Shown here one piece after another: positions 1 to 11,330 of a DNA stretch of 64,000 nucleotides (positions are counted from its first letter, which is position 1; each line of letters starts with the position of its first letter). The notes under the pieces are model-generated. The model worked only from the letters and a program-made list of their open reading frames with translations, searched no databases and was not told the DNA's origin. The position numbers and the translations under genes were made by a program. This DNA is from Vitellaria paradoxa. Its lineage: Eukaryota; Streptophyta; Magnoliopsida; Ericales; Sapotaceae. Where the stretch lies: assembly GCA_019916065.1 (NCBI GenBank), contig CM034241.1:15385728-15449727 (forward strand). Direction: 5' to 3'.

Positions 1-870
1 TTGAATATAATTGAATCGTGAGAGTCCCTTACTTTGCCCCCCAACTTTTCAACAAAATTTTTCACCCAAAATTTCACGAGACTGGTCTTTATTGCTTTTA
101 TTGATTATTGTGTGCATGCAATATATTGATGTTAACTGTTAGAAAATTTAGTTGCAACCAAATTTTACTTTTTAGATGTAACACTGTCTCTTTTTTTTTT
201 TTTTGGTAATTAGATGCAACCCTGTCAACCAAATTAATGGAGTTTTTTTGTAACAATAGTTTATATACATAATAATTTACTACTTGATCTAGTGCTGGGT
301 TAATAGGTCAAAACTCAACTGTGGGATCAATTCCCTCTCCACACAAACTCATAACTTCAAACTATAAGTTGGTGGCATTCTTAAAATGAAAAAAAAAAAA
401 AAAAGAGAGAGAGAGATTGTATTTCATTGACACTTGTAATGATGATGATGTTATGATGATGATTGTTACAAATATATATATATATATATATAGTTAGAAA
501 TGATTTTGCTATTTGCCTATCTACTCGCTGGCCTCATGGCGCAAATGCTTCAACCTTGTTAAGCTAATATTTTATTTATTTATTCATTTTTATTTTTTTG
601 ATAATTAAGTTTCACATGGATTATAGGAGAAATAATTACAAAATCAAGAGGACATACTCTCAATATTACGTCAAAATCTAATACGTATATTCCATTTGTT
701 ACATATATTCATGTTTGTATTAATTTTATATACATTAGTGAACTGGGACGCCTTCCATCTAATCTTCTTCTTGATAAGGTGATATTAATAAAAAATTAAA
801 ATTAAAAAATATAATTATTTTATCAAAAAAATTTTACCCCAAAAAAAAATTAACTCAAATGATGCGACAA
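1..870. other. AT-rich non-coding stretch with microsatellites
   Basis: No gene is seen on either strand. The stretch holds homopolymer T and A runs, a short GA run near 405-416, GATGAT-type triplets at 440-462 and an (AT)n microsatellite at 472-492. The short open frames lack domain content or codon structure. Confidence 0.6.
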
Positions 871-1039
871 TGGCTGCGTTTGGTGTATAATATTTTGCTA
901 AAAATCTCTAAAAATCTCTATAAATCTCTGTTAACTTTATATCATATCAACTTTTTTCTCTCACTGCACGCATTACGAACTCTCCCCAAATCACAATTTA
1001 TCTCAATTTATCTCATTTCTTTTTACTCCAAACAAACCA
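871..1039. mobile_element. MITE of the GTTTGGAGT family (short form)
   Basis: The left end reads TGGCTGCGTTTGGTGT and the right end reads ACTCCAAACAAACCA, which are imperfect inverted repeats of each other. The interior contains the family blocks CTCTAAAAATCTCTATAAAT and TTTATCTCAATTTATCTCA, which recur at 11.6, 18.9, 54.0 and 55.2 kb. There is no coding capacity. The size and AT-richness fit a non-autonomous DNA element. The short open frame across it is an artefact of the element. Confidence 0.65.
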
Positions 1040-2437
1040 AATAATAGTCTTATAATTAAATAATAATTTAGTGGCTTGTTTGTTTGTTTTAAATTAATAC
1101 GCTCGTAATTATTTCTTGTCATTCTAATTAAATTTTTTACTAAAACATATAGCATTGTTGAAAAGAATTATAAAACCCTTGTATTATTCATATTGCAAGA
1201 TTCCACTGATTTCTACCAATGCATGGGCTGAAGTCGGGACTAACTTTGACATCTAAAATCATGTTAAAACGGCATCATGCCTTTTAATCCACGTCTAAAA
1301 TTTCAAAAAATAATATGACGTCATTTTTAAAATAGTATATAAAGCAATTAGGTTCACAGATCAACCAGAGAACTAAAGCTTGGGGTGATCAACTTGAGAA
1401 GGACTCGCGAAACAAAGGAGAACGAATCTAAGAGATGCGATTGAGAGATCAAAAACAACAACGAACGAAAAGAGTTCGGTGAAAATCACTTACTTTTATT
1501 AGGGTTTTTTTTTTTTTTTTTTTGGCTCAGATTAGGTGCGGCCAATGAGTTATGATTTTTTCATTTTTGCCCAAATCAGGTAATCCTCTCAATTTTGTTT
1601 CTAACTTGGTTATATTTTAGTTTGTAGCATCAATGTTTTTCTATTTTAAATTTAGTTTGATTATTGGTAGCATTGCATTTTAAAAAGACAATTAATTTGA
1701 ATTTCCTTGCATAATCCTGCTGAGGTGAGCTGCTTCTATTTGTAAACAGAATCAAATCAAGATAAATACAACAAAGAAATATTCTCTATCTTCCCTACCC
1801 CACCCCATGATTCATATCTACTCTTGCAATCTCTCTCCTGAGCACATCCAACCTGAGACTAATAAGAATTGAATTTGTTGCTAAGGTTATCTCCCTCTTG
1901 TTGGTTACGTAACAGTACAGAGGACATTCTCCACTATACTATAAAGATAGTAAAGAATCGATTTCACAACCGAATGGGTGATAAACGGATGAATAATTGT
2001 TTAATTATGTATATTAAAGAAGATATATTCAGTAGTTTATCAAATAAATCTATCATGGATTATTTTCAAAAGATGAAAAATCATAAAAGTCCATCATAAA
2101 TCAAATTTCAAAATCAAGAACAATGTTTAACTTTCCTGTTACTTATTTTTGAATTTTAATGCAAAGTATATTTTTAGATCTAAGCAGAGGCAACAACACA
2201 CACCTAAGAGGGATAGAGCTCCCCATTTCACATATACAAAAACTAAAATAATGCCAGACTTTCTAATTTTGCTGGCAAACCTTCAGTGACCCCAAAAATA
2301 ATGAGACAAAGATCCATACCTATATGACGGTGTTGGATGACGTGAAGGAAGTACAGGTCATAAGGTGTCTCGTAGTCGAAGGTTGTACATTCAGCGACAA
2401 GAGAGACGCACCTTCAAAAATGAGTATGGGACGCTGA
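1040..2437. other. Intergenic DNA, no gene recognised
   Basis: AT-rich sequence with long T runs near 1507-1524. The longest open frame (1869-2099) has no recognisable domain, composition bias or splice context, so it is treated as chance. Confidence 0.5.
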
Positions 2438-2441
2438 GAAT

Positions 2442-2448
2442 TTTATTA

Positions 2449-2493
<45 letters not shown>
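2442..2493. repeat. (TTA)n microsatellite
   Basis: About 17 uninterrupted TTA/ATT triplets, flanked by unique sequence. Likely length-polymorphic. Confidence 0.95.
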
Positions 2494-2494
<1 letters not shown>

Positions 2495-4878
2495 ATGGCT
2501 AAGCATGAAAGAGTCATAAGATGAGTATCATAAATAACAATGTTCCAATAAAAATAGTGTTGATTATAAAGCACAAAAATAGGTCAATCATCTATAAACC
2601 ACAGCCCAAGCTCGACGAACCCATATCACATCGTCATCGTACATGCCTTTGACGGCCCCAACCCATCGCCAACAGTCCACCTTTACCGATGACCCACATT
2701 CACCAATGATCACCTTATCACTTATCACTAGCCCATTATCGATCAGGATCTCCAAGCCACATCATTGAGGCCACATTGACTATTGTTTTGATTTGAAACT
2801 TGGAATATCTTATTTCGGGGAGGGGGAGAGGGAGAGAGAAAAAAAAAAAAAAACTGAACACTTCCAGCAGTCATTCAAAGACTTCAAACACTTTGGGACA
2901 CCTTTTGGACACTCCTAAGCGCTTTCTGGACACAGCAAGAGCCTTTCTAGACTTGATGGGACACTTTCAAACCAATTTAAGTGGATCAGATTTACTCGTT
3001 CCGCTCTGTCGCTTGGTATTTAAATTTATCATTTCAATAGCTCTATTATTGGTGTGTGCCTATCATAAACTAGTTGTTCTGCCATTCATTCTGATTTTCC
3101 CGAAGGATTATGTCCTTGTATCAATATTGTGACTCCTAACTTATTGGCCATCCATCTAGCACCGGCACGCGAAACCTTTTGGACCCAAGTTGGGTTTTCC
3201 TTAATTTTAATTGTTAGCTTTACCAGGTAGGACATTTAGGGACTCACATTTGGCCTCTCTTTTCATATTTTAAATATCAGCATTTGTAGTTCGTACTAGT
3301 TTGAATGTTAATTGGTATGGTCTTTCTAAGAATTGAAAGATGGAATTCACAGGCATGAGATTGACTAGCAATGCTCAATTTTACTAAGAGTGTCATGGTT
3401 CTCCTTAGACAGCAACACTTGCCCCTATTCGAATGTGGGACTATATGAAGCATTTGCGTGCAGGAAAAGCACATTCCTCATTTTTACTAAATTAACTTAC
3501 TCGACCAACGGAATAACCTTAGACAAAGCAATCGATCCGGAACTGAGCATGTGATCCGTGATGAATTTCAGGTGAGATGCACCATTATTTAAGATGAGTC
3601 TATGACCTTAAGTTGATTTAGACAAGGTCTACATGAGGACCTCTATAGGGAGCTTGTCCTTCGAGGGATCACCACCTCGATCATGCTTATACCTTGATCG
3701 ATGACTATGAGTTGGGTCTCTTCCTAATCTCTTTGCCCCACTTTGAGCACTTCTATAAATCCTCCCTCCATGGCTCTCTTCTACATTATGCCAAAAGCTT
3801 CCATCACCATAAATTGAATAAGTGGAAGAAAGAGGTTAAAAAATAGCATGCATCGAGTCTTAAAATGGAAGAACAAATAATAACAATGTTGCTAAAATAA
3901 TAAACAAATTTTTTGTTTGAACAGAACTGGAGTATACAGGGAGCTCATACAATTTACTTGCATTACTATGGCATAATCTCGAAGACATTTTTTTAGCAAA
4001 ATAAAAAAATTTCTCACTTAGGGCAAGTGCACGCTAAATATTTAAGATGCACGTAAGTTATGGGCTTTCGTACTAGTAGCTAAATCGCTTGCATTTTTAG
4101 GGGAGAAAAAAACCAAATACGACAATTTGGTTAAAAATCCTTAAGACAGTTTTTACCAAGCTACGGTCATGCTAGCACTATAAATCAATCAATGTGCATT
4201 GTGCAACATATGCATAGGTGCTTACATGTGAAATCAACTTTTCTTAAAAACTAATATCAATGACATGTAAGAAGGCCTACCATGAGTATTGACCAACGTT
4301 CTCAATCCTATTCTTAAATAATAATAATAAATAAATAAATAAACATGAGCATCAGGAATATAACTCTTCCAATGAATCAATATACCATTCTCAAGACATC
4401 CATTCAAACAAGTTACCAATATGTACATCACTTCACAAATAAGCCAAGGCTGCCAGGCTACATCCACATGCTCAATCCCCTTGGTTGTTCAAAGAAGGCC
4501 CATATTTTCATCCCATATCCTCACTCTCAATGTATGGAACACAAGAACCAGGAATGGAGAGGGTGTTTCGTAATCTGAAGATGCTTAACTTTGCCACTTA
4601 TTGTTTTCTATCAAAAACAGACAAGAAGCTCCTAAAGAGCAACGAATTTGCGTGAAAATTTAGCTACAAAGGCTATTCTAACGCCATTTCCAAAACGTTG
4701 AAAACATCCAAAAACTTCAGTAGCTCACACAAAATCAAATTGGTTTCTTTCCAGATGCATCTATTAATGTGTAATCAAAAAGTCACCATTCATTCCATGT
4801 CCAAGACCTCCAGGAGCTAAAACTCAAAATCAATCAGTTTCTATGCCAAACATTGCCTAACATATCTAATTTGGGAGC
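2494..4878. other. Intergenic DNA, no gene recognised
   Basis: Mixed-composition, mostly AT-rich DNA. The open frame at 2800-3132 starts in a GA/poly-A tract and has no family resemblance. Some stretches (about 3480-3800) have the more balanced base composition typical of old retroelement DNA, but no domain can be named. Confidence 0.45.
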
Positions 4879-4886
4879 AAAATACA

Positions 4887-5710
4887 TGGTGGTGTGCACA
4901 ATTTAGTCAAATTTTGGTTTTCGAACCGTACTGACCAAATTTAAGAAGTTTGGTTCAATTATTATTTTAGGAATGATGGGTTCGGTTAATTTTTTTGAAA
5001 ATAACGGTTATCGGTTTTGGATATGATTTTAAATTTTTAAAACCGAATTAAAATACGTAATACTTAATGTGTATATATATATAATTAACTGATATTAATA
5101 CACTTAACTTTTAAAATTTCATGACTATTAAAATTCCAAAGATAACTATTAAAGTATTCATTCTCAGGTTTCAATAAATATAACTATATATAGTATTAAA
5201 CATAATTAACTTTTGAAATGCCATGCTTTTTAAATTTCAGATGATTAAATATATATCATATTACTTACATCCTTTAGTATACACAATTATACATTATACA
5301 CTGACACTTCAATCTTCACCTTTATTTTTGTTTTATTTTGTTTTTTTTTTTTTTAATTCAACCTGTTCTTTTTTAGTTTCATTAAGAATTTTATTTTCTT
5401 AGTTATGGTTTAATGGAAACATATATTGGCTTTTGTAATTTAAAATTTAGAATTTTAATGCTTCGATGACATTATGATTTTTGTTGAACTTAAAATAAAA
5501 AATTATTATTTTATCTCTATAACTAAATTATAAAAAAATATATTTAAATTAATAAGCCTATTTAACCGAACCAAAATAATTCAGTTCAGTTAATGTTTGG
5601 TTAATACATATTATTTGGTCGGTTTGATTATCATTTTTAATTTTCGAAATTTTTCGGTTCGGTTATGAAAGTTATCATTTTCGAACCGTACCGACCGATA
5701 CTCACCCCTA
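4887..5710. mobile_element. Non-autonomous hAT-type transposon with perfect 8-bp TSD
   Basis: The right end, read inward on the minus strand, begins TAGGGGTGAGTATCGGTC. The left end begins TGGTGGTGTGCACAATTT. Both ends carry CGAACCGTAC(T/C)GACC-type motifs, and TTCGGTT motifs recur just inside each end, as in non-autonomous plant hAT elements. The element is flanked by the identical octamer AAAATACA at 4879-4886 and 5711-5718, which is the target duplication length expected of hAT. At 824 bp with no open frame it cannot encode a transposase and would depend on one supplied in trans. Confidence 0.85.
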
Positions 5711-5937
5711 AAAATACATTACATGGAAGCAAAAGATACACTATTCACATCTAACCATGTAAGGTCAAAAATTAAAAAAAAAAAAAAAAAAAAATGAAGC
5801 CCAAGCACCACCAAACAAAGGAAAACCTTCAAGCACACCTTAAGGTTAGGCTTTTCTTGATAAATTTGCTTAAGTTTTGAACTTCAATGGTTAAGGCCAG
5901 ATGAATGCTCCTCAAACATATAGAAGTTGTTAAAATA

Positions 5938-7264
5938 AAAAAAAAATAAAAGATAAAAAAAAAATATAATTGGAGAGAGATAATATAAAGCCTACACCTT
6001 GTCACATTTTTCATAAAAGTAAAGAAGAGGCCTTTAAATAGACTTAGAATGAGAGTTATTATACTAATGATTGACACACCAAAATAAATCTAACTACTTA
6101 CTAAGAATTAAAATAAAGAATAATATTCTAATATAGATAATATATATATATACATGAAGAATATTTCATAATCTAATATAAAATATTCTAACACCCTCCC
6201 TTAAACTCAATGTGGTAAACCAACTTAAGTTTGGAAATAAGGAAATTTCGAAATCAATTGAACCATATAGCAGAATAAATCGCGATTATAGAATCTCGAA
6301 CTGTGTGGCTATTGACAGCAACTAAGTTTTAATAGTGTGTTTCTAAAGAAATTTCGCTAGCACTGATATGATTATTTTCCGAATTGGAGATCAAAAACTA
6401 ACCAAACAAAATATATAGTATGCGAAGATAGAACAAAAAAGACAAAACTGGAAAAACATTAGAAGAAAAATAGTAGCACCTTATTTTCTAGAGTTTACGG
6501 CTAACAAGAAAAATTGACATCGGTTGGTGTATATTAATCGATTCCATCAAGTACAGTATTGTGAATAGGATGAAAATATAATATTGAGATGTCATCCTAA
6601 ATAAAAAGTGTACCAAGACAATGAAATACAAAGAAACAAAGGTCAATATCGAAATAAGAAGGGTCAAAAACCCTAAGAACCAATTGAGACTACAGAAGAA
6701 AAAATTTTTGCAGTGGTTGTGGTAGTGTTATGGCAGAGCAAGACTATGATGAGAAAAAAAAAAAAAACACCAAAGAAGAAACAAAACGCAATAAGTTTTG
6801 TTATGGTTCAGAATGCGGACTATCCAAGATCGAAAATAATAAACTCTAATACCATGTGAAAATAAAAATAATAAAAGACAAGAAAATGTAGACCTTACAT
6901 TTAAAAAAAAAAAAAAACTTTGTTGTGGTTTAGAATCCGAACTATCCAAGATTGAAAACCATAAGCTCTAATACCATGTTAAAATAAAAAAATAAAAGAA
7001 AAAATGGAATTGGAGAGAGATAATATAAAATCTACATCTTATCATATTTTTCATAAAAGTGAAAAAAAAGGCCTTTGAATCGACTTTTTTTTTTTTTTGG
7101 TAAGTCCTTTGAATAGACTTATAATGAGAAGTATGTATAATAATGATTTACATACTAAAATAAACCTAAATACTTACTAAAAACTAAGATAAAGAATATT
7201 CTAATATAGATAATATATATATATATGAAGAATATTTCATAATTTAATATAAAATATTCTAACA
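5938..7264 (-). mobile_element. Short copia-like LTR retroelement (non-coding derivative)
   Basis: Two direct repeats flank the element: 5938-6193 (the 3' LTR, as the element reads on the minus strand) and 6977-7264 (the 5' LTR). Both begin TGTTAAAATAAAAA and end ATATTCTAACA on the plus strand. Next to the inner edge of the 3' LTR, the minus strand shows the polypurine tract AAGGGAGGG. Next to the 5' LTR it shows TGGTATTAGAGC, a Met-initiator-tRNA-type primer site. The flanks GAAGT (5933-5937) and AAAGT (7265-7269) fit a 5-bp duplication with one change. The 0.8-kb interior has no usable ORF, so this is a deletion derivative or TRIM-like element. The PBS neighbourhood is duplicated within it (see separate entry). 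Confidence 0.85.
6811..6990. repeat. Tandem duplication of PBS-proximal segment
   Basis: The block starting GAATGCGGACTATCCAAGAT at 6811 recurs as GAATCCGAACTATCCAAGAT at 6932, a period of about 121 bp. Each copy runs through CTCTAATACCATGT, so the primer-site-like motif occurs twice. It lies inside the copia-like element at 5938-7264. Confidence 0.7.
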
Positions 7265-7563
7265 AAAGTATAAACTAGCATTCATACAGGTTTTTTTTTT
7301 TCTTTTTTTGAAATCTCACACAGGTTATGTAACCATATGGGTTTAAACAATATCCCCAAATAGTAAAGTCTAGCCCACACCATGAAAAACTATTTGAAAT
7401 CCTCTTGAGCAAACTCTTTCAACAAAGTAATGAGTTTACATGCAAAGCACTTCATGTCATGGGTACCCAAAATACATTATTCAAAAGACACAATAATGAG
7501 AACCATCAACAACAACAAAAGAAAATTAGAGAGCTAAAATTGTACTGCAGGCAAATGATACAG

Positions 7564-7872
7564 TCGGGTTTTTTACATTAATATATATAATAATTATACA
7601 ATATACCAAAATCGGTTGGGAGGGAACAATTTACAAAAGCAGCATGAGTGTCGTCGGTGCCACTGACGACACCGGTTATCTCGCGCAGAGCAAGGCGGGA
7701 GAGAGAGAGAAAGAGAGAAGTGTGATCGTTTGAAGGTCGCGAGCGATCGAATATATTCGATCGAATCACAGTACAATTTCCTTCTTCAATTTTTTGAAAC
7801 CAGAGACGGCAATGTCACGATGGAATCAAATCTGCCTGAATGCTTCTAAGGTTTGCTTTTTCTAAAACTCTC

Positions 7873-7903
<31 letters not shown>

Positions 7904-8394
7904 ATCTCTTTGTGATTCTATTGTCTTGCTCTAGAAGAAGAGTAAATAGATTGATTTGAGGGTTAGCCCTGTTTTTATCTTTGCTTAAGAGAGAGACAGC
8001 TAATAGTGTGCTCTTAATTTTTTTGGGCAGGTTGGTAAAAGTTTGTCTCAAGATGCCAGAGCACAAAAATTGGCCTTTCAACACTGGATTGAAGCTGTGA
8101 GTTATTCTACCCCTCTCCGCTTCCCTTCTTGTAAATTTGTCTGTCTTGAAAATAACTGAAAATTGGCTGAGCAGGGTGTCATCGGTGGAATTGACAACAT
8201 TAAGGTGCCGTCCATACCACTAACGACACAGCAACACCTTCTGCGCTCGAGACCATTGTTTGACCTTCAGGTGTGAGGAGAGGGGTGTCGTCACTACTAC
8301 CGATAACACTCACCCTAATTTTGTAAATTGTTTCACCTCAGCCGATTTTGGTATATTGTGTAATTATTATATATATTAATGTAAAAAAATCCGT
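7564..8394. mobile_element. DNA element with ~115-bp terminal inverted repeats carrying exon-like cargo
   Basis: The left arm at about 7566-7676 is repeated in reverse complement at about 8284-8392. The arms share TTTTTTACATTAATATATAT, ATACCAAAATCGG and ACAATTTACAAAA, with the order preserved and moderate divergence inside. GTGTCGTC/GACGACAC motifs recur in both arms and again near 8170-8235. The interior has a (CT)n tract at 7868-7903 and two segments that look like spliced exons. Long inverted arms around transcript-like cargo suggest a MULE or Pack-MULE. The target duplication is unresolved: only GTC/GTC directly abuts the inferred ends, which does not match the 9-10 bp expected of Mutator. 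Confidence 0.6.
7812..8096 (+). pseudogene. Captured gene fragment (two exon-like segments) inside the inverted-repeat element
   Basis: An ATG at 7812 opens 13 codons (MSRWNQICLNASK) that end exactly at a GT donor (7851). After a 180-bp AT-rich, intron-like stretch, a TTTTTGGGCAG acceptor leads into 22 open codons at 8031-8096, followed by another GT donor (GTGAGT). The joined frame stays open across the junction with phase preserved. No family is recognised. The position between long inverted repeats argues for a transduplicated host fragment rather than a resident gene. It could also be a short, poorly conserved gene whose later exons lie in the right arm. Confidence 0.4.
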
Positions 8395-8718
8395 CGAATG
8401 CTTGGCACCGCGCATGGCGCAAAGTGTAGAAATATATGTTCATGGGTACTCAAATCTGCTGAGTTAATGCCAAGTATGTCCACACAAAAAAAAAAAAAAA
8501 AAAGAGGAGGAAATTTCACTATATTACACAGAGAGAGAAGAACAGCCGAATCGATCGCTCTGAAGGAGCAGTGTCTAAATAAACATTACTAGTGACACAA
8601 CAAAAGGTAAATTAAAAAAATAAAAATAAACAGAAGAGAGGAAAGAGGTAGATCTGTACAGATATAAGAGTCTTGAGTGTGGGTGTCGCAAAACAGAGAT
8701 GGAGCAAATTTACTAAAA

Positions 8719-8897
8719 CTAAACAGGTGGAATGTTAGAGAAAGAGAAACCCTTGTAACCCTTGTATGCGTAGTAAGCAATCCGCGTATAATAGAACCCC
8801 GGAATGAAGAGAACCGAACCCAGTATCGCGAAGAAAATCCCTATCAATTTTTTTCACGAACATAAGAACAAAGAAAAAAGCAAATGATATATGTGTG

Positions 8898-8950
<53 letters not shown>

Positions 8951-9171
8951 AATTTGTTGTAGTAGTAGTAGTAGGGGTACCTACCGTGAGTAGTGTCGCC
9001 GCCGACTCGATTGAAGGCCATGACAATGCCCAAAACGATGGCGAGGGTTCCGAAAACGAGGAGAGAGAAAGCGAGAGCGATCTCTTTGATGGGAGGGCGG
9101 TTGTTGTGCGACGCCGACTCCACCATCACGTCCTCGTCCGATATTGAGAAAGCGTGGTCTACGTACGCCAT
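8719..9171 (-). CDS. TMEM230: TMEM230-like small membrane protein (2 exons)
   Basis: Exon 1 is 9171-8985 (complement) and exon 2 is 8840-8719. The joined CDS encodes 102 residues. The intron has canonical GT (8984) and AG (8841) ends and splits a Gly codon. The N terminus [14 protein letters not shown], the PPIKEI motif at about residue 26 and the C terminus FSFSNIPPV match the plant TMEM230 family in both length and ends. Two hydrophobic segments, at about residues 31-53 and 63-81, are separated by a short loop containing NRVGGD. The C-terminal tail is rich in Tyr and Lys. Known family role: a DUF872/TMEM230 protein of secretory and endosomal vesicle membranes; the plant function is little studied. 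The start is the first in-frame ATG and gives the conserved N terminus. No disruption is seen. Confidence 0.93.
8892..8944. repeat. (TG)n(AG)n compound microsatellite in TMEM230 intron
   Basis: About ten TG units run directly into about sixteen AG units within the 144-bp intron. A further (TAG)n run at 8959-8973 lies about 10 bp from the splice donor. Repeats therefore fill most of this very short intron. Confidence 0.9.
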
Positions 9172-10879
9172 TGCACACCACCTTCAAGCTCAGCCTCTCC
9201 GAGTCTCTGCCTGCTGTGTGTATATATCTGCCAAAACTGGGGTCTGTTTAATTTGTCGGAGGAGGTGGGTTTTGATAACGATTAATTACCAAAGGACAAC
9301 TAAAAGCAGGACACGTGATGGACCACCAAATATATGATGTTTGAGCTTGAACGCAAGTCAATTACTTATGGGGGTGGTTAGTTGGTAAAAATAAACTAAA
9401 ATTTATTAAATTTTTGTATTTTTTTAATTAAATTTTATTATATATTATTATTACATTAAATTTTTATATTTTTATAATATTTTTTGACAAAATTGTTACC
9501 AACTAAACACTCACACAAATCAACGGATTTAAATTAAAATTTATAATTGTACTAAGTTATAATCATTTAATATACTCATTTAATAATAAATTATTTTTGA
9601 GAGAATTAAATATAAATTACATTAAACTCTTGAACTCAAAATTTAAATTTTATTTTTTTTAATTTTAAGCATAGTTTCTAATATCTTTCAAATATATTTA
9701 TAATTTAAATTACATATCTATAAGTTCATTGCAAATAACGCATTAAGAATTAAATGTGTACAGAATTTTTTAATAATATTATAACTACTCAAGTAGGAAT
9801 GATTTTTTTTCTCATCACTTAAAAAGAATGTTAAGAAAACATATACGTGAGAGAACTAAATATTGACTCTATCTCCCCGTGTGTTTCACCTTTCGCTTGC
9901 ACTAAGTGAGCACTTAAGCATGGGGCCAACGAAGAAAGTACTGCAATTCATTAAATCAATTCATACTTGATGTGAAAAGCAAGGGAAGCAACTATATTCG
10001 TATATGTATGTGTAAGCATGTGAGTCATATAAAAATCAATGTATTTATTATTCGTTTCCTAGATTTTTTTGTTGTAAGTCTGATTGGCCAAATGATAATT
10101 ATTTTTTATTTCCGTCTCACAATTCTTACTTCTACAATTAATTAAGTAGATAATTAATTATTTAACTAATTATATCATCAACTCATTTAAATTTGTTAAT
10201 TAGATAAACATTGTCTTATTTATCTAATTATGCTTACTATTGTTTTAATTAGATTCAAACTCATTTAATTGAAATTTAATTGGGTAAGTTCATGGTTCGA
10301 ATTGTAATTACCACCTATAACTTATACATGTCATACTAGGCCTTTTACTTATTTCTTTTTTCATTTAAGAAATAATAATTAAAAGACTGATAGAATAATT
10401 TGATTGACAAAATTAAATTCATGAATACTAGTAATATAGTTAATAGATAGAGAAAATATATCTTAATATCTGAATAAAAAAATATTTGAGCGTGTTAAAC
10501 TTATAAGTCACGTGATGATTAAGATTAGATTAAAATGTATAATAAAAATATCATATGATGAGTTTAGTTTTATATATGATAGATAAATCTACTTTGAAAG
10601 CTAATTTCTTAATAAAAATACGAATAAAAAATATAGATTAAAAAATAAACATTTTCACATAACTTTTATTAATTTAGAGAAATCATATAATAAGATCTCA
10701 AGAGAAATTTTATAGCGGATGTTTAAAAATTAAAAGAATTGTTATAAAATAAATTAAAGTAGTCAAGATATGTTTAACAGAACAATAACTAGTATAAAAA
10801 TTGTTAGAGGTCAAATGATTTTTTAAGTACAATTAGTTTATACTATGAATATGCTTTAAGTTATTGCCTTTTCAATTTT
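9172..10879. other. TMEM230 5' flank and AT-rich intergenic DNA
   Basis: The first ~150 bp upstream of the TMEM230 ATG is comparatively GC-rich and probably contains its 5'UTR and promoter. No clear TATA box could be placed. Beyond about 9360 the DNA is AT-rich with no gene or recognisable element. Confidence 0.5.
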
Positions 10880-11330
10880 GTTACGAACGAACTTGTTAAA
10901 CATATTTAAAATGATTTCCATATATTGTTTGTTATTCGTATATGATATTGCTAATCATCCAATTTGTCTCTTCATTCCAGTTATGGTGTGGTTTTGAAAT
11001 TAAGCACATTTTGCATACCTCTTCTAGGAGGGTCTTGGAAAACTTACATTTAAAGAATAAATGATCAAAGTTTTCTTCTTCTTTATTACACAAGTTGCAG
11101 GTTGCCTTAGCCAATATGCCCCATTTGACCAGCTTTTCTTTTGTGTGCATTCAGTTTCTTATTGCAAGCCCCATAATGAAGTTATATCTTGGTATATTTC
11201 TTGAGAACCAAACTAACTTGGGTTGTGAAACTTCAGAGTATACGTGTCTTGTATAATAGTTGGGGATTTGAAATTAATAGATGATTGAAACCTTTGTAAA
11301 GGAGGGAATACCGTCCTAAACTTTTGTACA
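10880..11330 (-). pseudogene. LINE (non-LTR) fragment: zinc-binding RT-associated domain
   Basis: The minus-strand frame reads LVWFSRNIPRYNFIMGLAI, then a stop, then HTKEKLVKWG, then a Cys-rich block with CNLC and HLFFKC. This order (VWF, R.S/NF, L.T..RL..WG, C..C...E...HLFF.C) is the zf-RVT domain found near the C terminus of plant LINE polyproteins. The reverse transcriptase and endonuclease are absent, so this is a 5'-truncated relic with at least one stop. It was not extended beyond about 450 bp. Confidence 0.75.

Noticed and set aside
8844..9337. Open frames antisense to, or in other frames of, TMEM230 exon 1, and the long CT-repeat readthrough frame
   Set aside because: The GT/AG intron and conserved second exon explain the locus better.
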